Shown here piece by piece: positions 11,601 through 21,263 of a stretch of 64,000 nt of DNA. The DNA comes from Isoetes taiwanensis. Taxonomy: Eukaryota > Streptophyta > Lycopodiopsida > Isoetales > Isoetaceae. The stretch lies in NCBI GenBank assembly GCA_021234155.1, contig JAJEKV010000009.1:9928546-9992545 (forward strand), read 5' to 3'. Position 1 is the first letter of the stretch; each line of letters begins with the position of its first letter. The notes below the pieces were generated by a model. The model did no database searches. It was not told where the DNA came from and saw only the letters and a program-made list of their open reading frames with translations. Both the position numbers and the translations under genes were made by a program.

Positions 11601-12865
11601 GTTATTTTGCTACATATTCTAAACGAAGTGCACCTTGGACTACCACAGTCATCGGATTCGTCGATCCTACGACCCAGATCGTATGTTGGGGCCTCTGGGC
11701 ACCTCTTGTTTCGCTTATAATCATTTATGATTGAAGGCGCCTATGATTTTGAAATATGAAATACGATTTCGCCTACGATTTTGAGGGAATATCGAACCTC
11801 TACCAAAATAACTCAATGTCCTAATAAGACTACTTTAACCAATGTACCCAGTGAGCTAATGTGATTATTTTTTATCTTGAATCTATATTTTTTTTTATGA
11901 CAACCCATTCAATTGTTTTAGAGATGTATGGTCTATGATTTCAGGAATTGTTATTTTTACATCCATATCAAATCCCCCTGGAACCCCCTGTTATTTTGCT
12001 ACATATTTCTAAATGAGGTGCACCCTGGACTACTATAGTCGTCGGATTCGTCGATTCTACGACCCAGATCATATGGTGGGGCCTCTGGGCACCTCTCGTT
12101 TCACTTATAATTCATTTATGATTAGAGGCGCATATGATTTTGAAATATGAAATACGATTTCGCCTAAGGTTTTGAGGGAATATCGAAGCTCTATACGGCT
12201 TTGCCTATGATTTTAAAATATGAAATACAGGGGCTCGAACCTCTACCAAAATAACTCAATGTCCTAAATAACACTACTTTAACCAATGTACCCAGTGAGC
12301 TAATGTGATTATTTTTTATCTTAAATCAATGTTTTTTTTTATAACAACCCATTCAATTGTTTTAGGGATATATGGTTTATGGTTTCAGGAATTGTTATTT
12401 TTACATCCATATCAAATCCCCCCGGAACCCCCTGTTGTGTTACTACATTTTCTAAACGAGGTGCACCCTGGACTATCACAGTCGTCAAATTCATCGATCC
12501 TACGACCCAGATCGTATGTTGGGGCCTCTACCAAAATAACTCAATGTCCTAATAACACTACTTTAACCAATGTACCCAGTGAGCTAATGTGATTATTTTT
12601 TATCTTAAATCTATGTTTTTTTTATAACAACCCATTCAATTGTTTTAGGGATATATGGTTTATGGTTTCAGGAATTGTTATTTTTACATCCATATCAAAT
12701 CCCCCCGGAACCGCCTGTTGTGTTACTGCATTTTCTAAATGAGGTGCACCCTGGACTATCACAGTCGTCAAATTCATCGATCCTACGACCCAGATCGTAT
12801 GTTGGGGCATCTGGGCACCTCTTGTTTCGCTTATAATCATTTATGATTGGAGGCGCCTTTTTTTA
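11601..12865 (-). repeat. Tandem array of SINE-like units (copies d-g)
   Basis: Four head-to-tail units start near 11601, 11890, 12315 and 12610. Junctions repeat the same A-rich tail plus head sequence. Unit e keeps the best tRNA promoter boxes in minus orientation: A box TAGCTCACTGG at 12302-12292 and B box GGTTCGAGCCC at 12241-12231. Units d and f carry internal deletions between short direct repeats (for example CCTCT in unit f). The right end of unit g stops abruptly near 12860. Confidence 0.7.
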
Positions 12866-13569
12866 ATTTGCTTTTACCTAAGGTGCGTTGGCTAGCTCAT
12901 CCTTTCTTTCTTTTTGAAGTACTTCTTTGGGGACAAAAACCTATTAAGATTCAAATCTCTCTTTATTCTTATTCTAGCTTGTAATTATTGGATTTCCATC
13001 TTTGGGCATTAACATTTATAATATGTACTGGGTTTAAGATGTCAAAATGTGGTCCATCTTATATCATAATGATCGCCACGACACGGTAAACATCGAGCAT
13101 ATAATTCTATTAAGATGGCATGCATATTTCTAACCCACATTTAGCATGTAAGAACTTCAATGTTTGAAGTTGGTTTCATCAGCTGAAGCTCACTTCTTTA
13201 TTCCATATATATTATTTACAAGTAAGAAAATATTCCTGCTTGAAAGGCATGTAACATGTAAGTTCATTTAAAGTTGTATTCAAAGGAATATTACACAACC
13301 AAACTTTATTGCATACTGAAATGAGTTGGGACTTGAATGACGGGGAACATGGTCAAGTGATTAAAAATGTCTATTTGCGAGACCTACTATATTGAATGTC
13401 TATACAAAAAGTGCCAAAAAGTTGCCAAATAATTCTTTAATATGTACACAAATATTTAGCATGTTAACTAGACCAATAAAGATGGTCAACCCAGAAGGTC
13501 AGCTTCAAGAGCAAAAGCCACTTCCTACATCTGAAGTGAGCTTCACCACAAAATGCCTCTGTTTAAGAA
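12866..13569. other. Non-coding stretch
   Basis: AT-rich, no gene seen. Frame 13392-13709 overlaps the MITE start and is not regarded as coding. Confidence 0.4.
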
Positions 13570-14010
13570 GAGAAAATTCCAATTATACCCTCAAAGTTTA
13601 CGAAGATCCCAAAAACACCCTCCAAATGAAGAGCATTTTTGGAAAATTGGTAATAGAGCTTTTGTTGCTCCTCAAATTCAAAAGTTGTCTTACAAATATC
13701 ATAGATTAAAATAAGTTCTTCTGAACAACATCAAATTCATTGAAGTTGGAGTTGAAATTCACAAGTTATGCTCGTTTACATCGTTTTTTGTAGCACTTAC
13801 TTAAAACACTATAACTTGAAGATTATAACTCCATTTTAGATGATTCTACTGCTATTGGATAGTCCTCATTTTTATCTACAAGTTTCATGAAGGGCATTTT
13901 TTTAGTTGGTTAATCACAAAAAAGTTATTGCCATTTAAGCTAAATACCCTGTTTCTAGGGGTATTTTTGAAACTTTTATAAACTTGAAGGGTGTATAAGA
14001 AATAGCAGCA
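13570..14010. mobile_element. hAT-like MITE, copy 1
   Basis: This is a diverged copy of the element at 41609-42031. The two share the whole interior, including the blocks around 'gttggagttgaaattcacaagttatg' and 'ttagttggttgatcacaa'. Its ends are degraded relatives of the terminal inverted repeat (AGAAAATTCCAATTATACCC on the left). No coding capacity. No clear target duplication survives. Confidence 0.7.
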
Positions 14011-14084
14011 TGAATTTAGTGGCCCAACCGCCCAACCCTGAATTTAGTATCTGTTGATGGTTTTTAATTGTCTGCATTGTCTCA

Positions 14085-15105
14085 TTCTAGAATGGGACTC
14101 GCATGAAACCAACAAACCGCCCTAGGCTTCTCATTCATCTCAGCAGATTTTCTATAATGGTGGATAGTGGGTAGCCGCACACATGCGAACTACCCAGAAA
14201 AATAAAGGGAAAATCCAATTATAACATTTGGACCCCAAAAATACAATGCTAACAGATGTTCGGCTGGTGTACCTGCCGAAAGCTTATCACCGGGATTAAA
14301 AAACCCCGCCCTTTCGGGTTTTCGAGGAAAAACCCTAGTGATAAACCTTCTAAGCAAGGGGCTTAGACAAACGCAAAGGCGCAGAAATCGCTCCCAAAAC
14401 CCACGAATGGAGAAGTCGAAACGATGCCGCCGCCAACCCGCACTACACATCACCAACACCAAAAAAGCGAAACAAAACAAACCTCCCGAGTGGAGGGGGG
14501 TTGATTCTGCCGCGTGCACGCCACAAATATAATAAATAAAGAAGGGGGAGGGTGGGTTCAAAGAGAAAGAGGTACTCACCGAGAGAAGAGGAAGCGCCGA
14601 TGAGATGAGGATGCGTAAACGCCGCCTAAAAATAGCTTAACTCCCAACCGTAATCGGGCATGCGCCGCCCGCGATGCATGCAGATAGATGCATGCTCGTC
14701 CCATTCTAGAATGGCGATCCGATGTCTCGGATCGATGGGATTCTAGAATGGGACTCGCATAAAACCAACAAACCGCCCGAATACCAGAGAACTTCCTTAC
14801 AAACTAGGATCGAGGACGAAGGTCACAGGACGAAGGCTAAAGGCCGGAAAAGGATAGCATGAAAGAAACGCCAAATTGGCTAAATCAGGCAGGAAGAAGC
14901 CCCTCCCCTGCCTGGAAACAATTCAAAGAGAAAGAGGTACTGCTGAGAGAGAAGAGGAAGCGCCGATGAGATGAGGATGCAGAAACGCGCCTAAAATAGC
15001 GAACTCCCAACCAGAACGGGCATGCGCCGCCCGCATGCATGCAGACATGCATGCTCGTCCCATTCTAGAATGGCGATCCGATGTCTCGGATCGATGGGAT
15101 TAATG
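14085..15105. other. GC-rich inserted block with duplicated palindromic segments
   Basis: A ~1-kb GC-rich block interrupts a ~130-bp tandem repeat: flanks 14048-14086 and 15202-15242 match. Inside, a ~180-bp segment is repeated (14557-14745 and 14925-15101). Four TTCTAGAA palindromes lie at 14085, 14704, 14741 and 15063, RY-type ATGCATGC motifs beside two of them, and a stem CGATCCGA/TCGGATCG follows. In minus orientation the duplicated segment ends in a possible splice donor (GTGAGT at ~14580) that is altered in the second copy. It could be a duplicated promoter/5' leader of a lost minus-strand gene or a mobile element; undecided. Confidence 0.55.
14279..14343 (-). repeat. GC-rich hairpin resembling the LINE 3' UTR hairpin
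   Basis: In minus orientation it reads TTTATCACTAGGGTTTTTCC, an inner AAAACCCGAAAGGGCGGGG, and closes with AATCCCGGTGATAA. The same design occurs at 5320-5369 (+) and 1888-1822 (-). No LINE coding sequence accompanies this copy. Confidence 0.5.
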
Positions 15106-15107
15106 TG

Positions 15108-15340
15108 ACTTCCAACTGTCTTTCAATCGCTTTGCTAAAGTTCCATCTCCAGCAAATATACTTGAACTAAATATATAGACTGATGGCTCCACAGATAGCT
15201 TAGTATTTGTTGATGATTTATAATTGTCTCCATTGTCTCATTGATCTAACTTCCAAGTGTCTTTTGATCGCTTTGCTAACGTTCTATCTGCAGCAAGTAT
15301 ACTTGAAATTAATATATAGGTTGATGTGTCATCTGGGTCT
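15108..15340. repeat. ~135-bp tandem repeat, at least two units
   Basis: Unit 1 starts 'acttccaactgtctttcaat' near 15109 and unit 2 'acttccaagtgtcttttgat' near 15248. A further part-unit lies left of the GC-rich insert (14040-14086). Confidence 0.65.
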
Positions 15341-15369
15341 AATTCAATAATGTATTCTGTGCAAACTTT

Positions 15370-15903
15370 CCCCTGAGGACCTTGTGGCTTCTGCAGGCAC
15401 CAAAGAAGGTCCTCCATGTATCCAAGCCAGCTGGTATTGGCATCTCAAAATGAAGGCTTCAACCCCGCTCAAGTATCCATCTCATCCAAGAAGATCTAAT
15501 ATGCATTCATAATGGTCTGCTACTGCTACTGGGTGAAGTCTATGGCCATGCAAAAAAAATAATGTATGATGGCCTTCATGCACTAGCCCTGCATGGCTGC
15601 ATCTAGAAAGAATGCTAATCTCGTCAGTTTCCATCCCATAGGACCACGTTTGTTGAAAAAGGTAGAGAGTTATTCTTCCATGACCACGCCTCGATTATGG
15701 TTGATCAAGAAACTACACTTCAATTGGGCATTTTTGTAGGATACTTCAAGTGCATTATCTAAGCTTTCATATTTACCACATAGGTTGATAAGTGCAAAAC
15801 CAATGATAAGGTTTGATTCAAATCCGTTGTTATTAATCACTGCAGTCCACGATACAACATCCTGTTGAGAAAGTGTATTGAACCCCCTCTGAACATAGCA
15901 CAT
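15370..15903 (-). pseudogene. PPR protein pseudogene (PLS class)
   Basis: Minus-strand frame 15903-15670 contains QQDVVSWTAVI, then GFESNLIIGFALINLCGKYESLDNALEV, an obvious pair of pentatricopeptide-type repeats as found in plant organelle RNA-editing factors. Further downstream, in shifted frames, come DHYECILDLLG and a block resembling the repeats just before the E domain. Internal stops (for example the TAA after the 15903-15670 frame) and several frame changes show it is dead. No N-terminal targeting region or DYW tail is visible. Class is judged from the DVVSW motif. Confidence 0.75.
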
Positions 15904-16586
15904 CGAACCATTAAAAGGGGCATCAAACCATCATTCAATTAAATTGGGATTATGTCTATTCCAAAATCGCGCCGTATAAGATATTGAACTAACCACACTT
16001 TTGCACTGAGTTCATTTTCAGGCTAGGAAGATGCATTTTGTGTTGAAATGCAAAGGCATTCAAATATTCGATGCAAATGACCCATATTATGACAGAATGT
16101 TGGCATTATAAAAAGTAGGAAATTGCTTATTAATTCGTACCATCACGGACGACAACGAAATTTATACATTGAAATTCTAGTGCTTTACAAATAAATAACG
16201 GCAAAGCAAGTTGCTACAAAACGTAGATTTTGTGGTTCAAATCGCTGCGTGGCGCCGATTTTCTTAACATAAATAACGATTGTAATGGAACATAAACTTA
16301 AAAACTAATCCGATTCGTAGTCGACAGCGATGCGGTGGTCTTTGAGATCCCCGGCGATCATGAACAAACCATGCTCGATTCCATATAAGATGGATTACAA
16401 CATCAAAGGGATCAGGATAGAAGCGTATCGGATTCATAGCAACGACATCAAGCCGCCTTCGGTTCTATTTCTAGCTCGCGGCACCTGCAGAGGTCCGCAT
16501 AGTTCATCTTGCAGGTAATAGAATGTGCCATAATAACAAGAAGAAGGCGGAGGCCGAAGCCGATGGTTCGCCAATTTCATGCATAC
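15904..16586. other. Spacer with an unassigned minus-strand coding-like tail
   Basis: Near 16395-16320 on the minus strand a short open stretch reads EHGLFMIAGDLKDHRIAVDY and ends in TAG. It might be a terminal exon of the HAD gene to the right, but no acceptor is clear. The rest shows nothing. Confidence 0.3.
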
Positions 16587-17074
16587 CTATTTATACACAC
16601 CTAAATTATTGACGGTATATACATACAAATTATTGCAAGTATAGCAAACCATACACATAATATAAAAACAACACGCATACCTGTAAACCAATAATGCCGA
16701 TATATAAACACAATATATATTCGAATGAGGTTGGTGTAAAGTATATATTTCATATTCAAAACTTTTTGGAAAGTGTATTTCCTGTATACATATATATAAA
16801 AAAAGTTCCCTTTCTAGAACGATTTTCTCAAGGTCCCTGTCAATTTCCCCTGTCCGATCAAGTTGCGGGTATAGTGTTTGTATCTCTTCGACCGTTTTTC
16901 CTGAAGCTATTTCATGCAAGACACTAACAAAACGAAGCAGGAAGTCATCTTTGTCAAAATCTTGAGGATGATAGGGTGGCGGATTCAATGACTGTGACTG
17001 ATTGAAGCAACACTTTAGAGCGTCATCATCCACCATGATCATGCCTTCCTTATCCTCAACACCTAGGGCATCCA
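16587..17074 (-). pseudogene. HAD/NIF-type phosphatase, C-terminal half (split by retrotransposon)
   Basis: From the insertion point the minus-strand frame reads ALGVEDKEGMIMVDDDALK, then PPPYHPQDFDKDDFLLR and VSVLHEIASGKTVEEIQTLYP. This matches the C-terminal part of plant HAD-superfamily (NLI-interacting-factor-like) proteins: the DD pair of the last HAD motif, the P-x-Y block and the D-x-x-L segment. The frame continues to a stop at 16587, but residues after about LERELF are low-complexity and probably intron. The other half is at 28040-28400. Codons ATG ATG GAT GCC CTA flow across the junction once the element and one target copy are ignored, so the gene was intact here before insertion. 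Confidence 0.75.
17070..17074. repeat. Target-site duplication ATCCA, left copy
   Basis: ATCCA immediately precedes the 5' LTR and matches 28040-28044 after the 3' LTR. A 5-bp duplication is usual for gypsy-type integrases. Confidence 0.9.
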
Positions 17075-18616
17075 TGTGACGTTCCAGCATAACATACGGT
17101 ATGAATACGTATATTATACTGACACGTCACTAGTACATGTCGACTCAGACGACATGTACACGGCGACCGTAAAGGGTAGTACCCTAGGGTACGACCTTGT
17201 GAACCATTATATTGCACATGTTAAGGCCACATGTGAATATAATATCTTTTGCCATGTGGCAATAGCCCATTGACCAAAAGGGCCCAGCCCTAAAATTCGT
17301 GGGGATGAAGGGGCATAAACCCTAAAAGGGAAACCCTTTCGGTTTCCAGCCCCTATAGGTCGGATTGGAGCAGCATTGGACGCCATTTCGCCTGAAGAGT
17401 AGTAGAGGAATCGGAATTCATAGGTTGCAGCTCGATCCAAGACCAGCAGTCTCGAAATCCAGCAGCATGGACACTTCAGAGGAGTGGGAGCCAGCCAAGA
17501 AGCGGGTTAGTGGTTGATCCGATAGTTAGATCCGAGTTTTCAGCCCTCATTCCATAAGATTAGTATCCATTCTTAGCTATAGGCGACCCCTACAGCCTAA
17601 GAATGATAAACACTAACAAAGGAACCTAACCATGTATGATTAGGTAGATTAGAATAGATGTATTCTATTATTTCAGTTCTGTTGTGTTGATGTGTTGACA
17701 TTCTATGCGCCACTCTTGTGTATTGGGAAGGGGGGTAGAGACCCAGAGCCCAAGTAGATGGATGATCCTAGTTTTAGCCCATTAATTCCTAATTAATGCG
17801 GCCTGTGCATAAGAGCCCGCCTGGCTGTGGGTGGCGGAGCTAGACCGGCTGACAAGGGAGGGCATGTCTAATCACGGTTGATCCCGCTGGCGCGTAACGA
17901 CGGCCGGGGAACGCTGTGAGCTAGGCCTAATGGCTTGTCACTGCGTGCAGGCAAGGCATGGGCTCGACACTCGTGGGGTGATGCGTCACCTTCCAGTGAG
18001 TTGAAGTCGAATACGAGCAGTGGCTCTCTAGCTCGCCTGTGATTGGCATGAACCTTCTGGAGGGGAGTGATCCCCTCCTGCCTCATCGGGGCTGGGGAGA
18101 TGCAACCCAGTAGCAGTAGCCCCTCTGGCTATTCACCCGGCAGGCTACGGTCAGGCTCCAATACTTTTCAGCCTATCTGCAAAGTATGCACAGGAGGGGC
18201 GGATGGAGTGGACTACCCAACGACCATGTTCCTATGCCAGCCAAATCCATTTGCCATGAATTCTGTCTGCATTGCTACCTGGAGACCCCAAGCCGTCAGT
18301 CTTTCCCCATGAGTCTGAGCCTGGGTAGGATTTCCCCATGTTATGTTGATGTACTGATGTGTTGTTGCAGCTACTGTGATATGGTGGACCACCCTTCGAG
18401 GTGGGTATGTTATTGTTGATTGATGTCATGTGCTCATGTTTTGTTTACGCTTCCGCAGCTAGGTCGATCCCGAGGGAGACGGGATGAATGACACGTCCAT
18501 TCTTCCCCGTCGGGTTCTTGGCCACCATCAAGGGCCCGATGTTAGGTGGACGGCCTCATGTCAGCGAGCAGATGCTGGTTTGAGGGATGATCTCCAGTTT
18601 GTATACGATCGGGGCA
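17075..18616 (+). repeat. 5' LTR
   Basis: About 1.54 kb. Relative to the 3' LTR it has about 80 extra bases (17192-17273), bounded by GACC on both sides. It lacks the last ~23 bases of the LTR: after GGGGCA it jumps directly into the primer-binding-site remnant. Confidence 0.9.
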
Positions 18617-18625
18617 TATCAGAGC
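18617..18625 (+). other. Primer-binding-site remnant
   Basis: TATCAGAGC matches the inner part of the usual initiator-Met tRNA site TGGTATCAGAGC. The first three bases and the end of the LTR are deleted, so minus-strand priming from this copy should be impaired. Confidence 0.7.
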
Positions 18626-18864
18626 TCTGATCTTGGCAGACCAGGATCGAGCACTGACCGAAACCCTATAGGAACTAACTCATCTAGACATTCAGTCTTG
18701 GAGGTAAAAGCCCAAGCACAAACCTCGAGTAGCGGGAAATTTTTTTTCTCCCGGGGTAGAGTTAGTAATTATCTAGGATTAGGATAATTAGAGAACATAG
18801 GTAAGATAGAACAAACAGTCAAAAAGTACTTAAGAGAGCCTACTAAATTTCAGGAACTTTCGGC

Positions 18865-19960
18865 CGATACCTCCAAGAGTGCGCCAGGAGCATGTTAGGT
18901 CCAGACCTAATGGGTCTCTCGCGCACTCTTAGAGTAGTCACCCCATATGAACCCTAGAACTTAGCCTTAGGAACTCCAAATGATAAAATAAAAGATGAAA
19001 TCCCAATCAAAAAGCTCGAAATAGCTAGATTTATAACATTAAGTACAAGTCACTTTTGGAACAATGCCTCCAAGAGTGCGCCAGAGCATAGTTAGGTCCC
19101 GACCTAACCCCCTCCTCGCGCACTCTTAGAGGCGTCCCTAAACGTGACCTCAAAAATTGATCATAACTTACTCAAATGGTAAAGGTAATAATAGAATCTT
19201 GCTTAAAATGCTTGAATTAGTGGGAAACGCATGTTAAATTGTGTAAATTGGATAAGTTTAGAGCGGAAAGGGACAACACCTCTAAGGGTGCGCCAGGGCA
19301 TAGTTAGGTCTGGACCTAACACCCTCCTCGCGCATGCTTAGAGGGGTTCGAGAGAAAATAGTTGAAGAAGACCTAGCTTCGATTCGAGATATGGAGGATT
19401 TCATCAACAAACCAAGAAATTAAGCAAGGCAGAGATGGAGGTCGTGCAACATTTTGAAGACTCATTGGCGCACGCCCACGCAAAAAGACACCGAAAGACA
19501 TGAGATCGGGCGAAGTACATCAAGAGGACAGATAAATAGAACACAAGCTGCTTTTTGTAACTGACAGGCTTATATGTAGTGTATGAAAATTTTGAATAAT
19601 AAAGATATATAGTCGTTTAAAAATGTGTATTTCATTAGGTACAGTATTAGATCTGGAGCAAACGCGACATTTTGGCCAACACCTCCAAGAGTGCGCCAGA
19701 GCATAGTTAGGTCCCAACCTAACCCCCTCCTCGCGCACTCTTAGAGTGATCCAGCCAAACTGGGCCCTTGATTAGCCCTACTTGCTCCAAACATAGTAAA
19801 TAAACAAAGAAACTTGCATTTAGGAAGAAAAATTAATAGAAATTTACCTCTTCCAAATGATTCTTGGCATCCATTAGGCGAGAGATAGGCCAACACCTCC
19901 AAGAGTGCGCCAGGCCACTTAGGTCCCAACCTAACACCCCTTCACAAGACTCTTAGAGGC
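18865..19960 (+). repeat. Five regularly spaced nested hairpins in the retrotransposon leader
   Basis: Near-identical ~70-base units begin at about 18867, 19068, 19278, 19681 and 19894, spaced about 200, 210, 403 (two periods) and 213. Each has an outer stem CTCYAAGAGTGCGC/GCGCACTCTTAGAG and an inner stem GTTAGGTC/GACCTAAC with a tiny loop. Sequence between units is not conserved. The slot near 19470-19490 has only a weak GGCGCACGC trace. This lies in the untranslated leader after the PBS. Confidence 0.85.
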
Positions 19961-20686
19961 GTCCAATTTTTCAAACCCCATAACTTGATCTACAGAGCTC
20001 CAAATCGCCTGAAATTTATTGCAATAGGACCGTTAGACAGCCTAGAATCCATTTATGACCTCAAATTAGGCTAGAAATGTCAAACCCCAGCTCAAAATGA
20101 CCAAAATTGCTTAAACCCTTGAATTGTTTTTCCAAACTGTGGTTTGTTCGTAAATAGAAGCATACCCCATTAGTATCTCACAAGTATTGCTCTCGGCTCA
20201 AAGCTGATGCCTTACTCCAAGGTAGAGGTGCCCAAGAACACCCCTTTGTTATAGTCATCTAAACCTCAGCATAGAAACCGAAGTCCAACTATTGGTACAT
20301 CACCTCTGCTCATGCCAAAAGCATAAACATTGAGGGTAAAAGCATGTTAGGGTGTACCACTTTTGGAACCTGCAAAAGTACATACACTAGGTACTTCAGA
20401 ACTGGGTACTTTCTCATTTTTCTTTTCATTAAAACTAATACAAAAATCCAAAATAAAAGTCAAGGACATGGTAATATTCAAAGTTAAGGTAAAGATAATG
20501 CTATCGGAGATCAATATATATATAAAAAGTTATAAAACATACCTTATATTGAGATATTATACAGGTACCCAGTACCCAGTCCTGGCTACCTTTTTAGGTA
20601 CCTTTTTGGTCACTAAATAATACTTTTTAAGGGACACCCTAACATGCTTTTACCATTGACCTAATTTTGTGTCCTTCTAATAGAGT

Positions 20687-21263
20687 TTGACCTATACAGC
20701 CGCCACATTCACACTCCCTATTGCCAGGATGCCTAGAAAGGAGCTAGAGTCTAGAGCTGCCCAAGCCACTCCGTGTGTAGAGACTGGACTCCCCCAAACC
20801 AACTTTGATAGGACCTTAGAGTATGCCTCATCATGGAGGTTTGCAAAACAACCCTCACGTCATACCATACCACACATCCTAATGTCCATAGACCTTGGAG
20901 ATTATAGATATGTCTCCGGTAATGCTGCTCGAGCCATCTTGCTTGCTTATAGAGCCCAAAATTGTTGTAGGAGAGCCCTTCAAGTGGACCCTTAGACTCT
21001 AGAATATACGAGCGTTGCTTTCGAAGTACAGGGCCAGAGCCACAGAAGAGCTAGAGGCGCAACTCCTTGAAGACATCAAGGTCCTAGCCGATGTACGCAT
21101 TGAGCAGATAAGGAGAGGAGACCGGGGTGGCAGACCAAGAGAGGGAAGCACAACGACAAACACCTCAACCGACAAACGAGTAGAACAGGACACCACCGGC
21201 CTATCATCAATCTTCATCAAATGGGAAGAATATTCGGTAACCAAGGCATCAAGAATCTTCTAG
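20687..21263 (+). pseudogene. Short frames at the expected gag position
   Basis: Frames 20687-20995 (102 aa) and 21015-21263 (82 aa; EELEAQLLEDIKVLADVRIE, helical, charged) are the best coding-like signal inside the element. No gag domain or zinc knuckle is recognisable. They may be remains of gag or an unrelated captured sequence. Confidence 0.35.

Noticed and set aside
14190-14579. 129-aa minus frame (MSTSFSLNPP...) as a gene
   Set aside because: It spans the GC-rich hairpin and has no domain. Start and composition suggest an untranslated leader or intron instead.
16320-16395. Peptide EHGLFMIAGDLKDHRIAVDY as the last exon of the HAD gene
   Set aside because: No acceptor could be placed and an upstream stop is close. 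Mentioned only as a possibility.
17075-17300. Tn-like or viral integration at 17.07 kb
   Set aside because: LTR ends, PBS, PPT and a 5-bp duplication identify a retrotransposon. No virus-specific genes were seen.
18232-18429. 65-aa frame identical in both LTRs as a conserved gene
   Set aside because: Identity follows from LTR duplication; composition shows no domain, so it is not evidence of coding.
18865-19960. The regular 200-bp hairpins as rho-independent terminators or a CRISPR locus
   Set aside because: They lie inside an LTR retrotransposon leader, have no T tract and no equal-sized spacers with cas genes.
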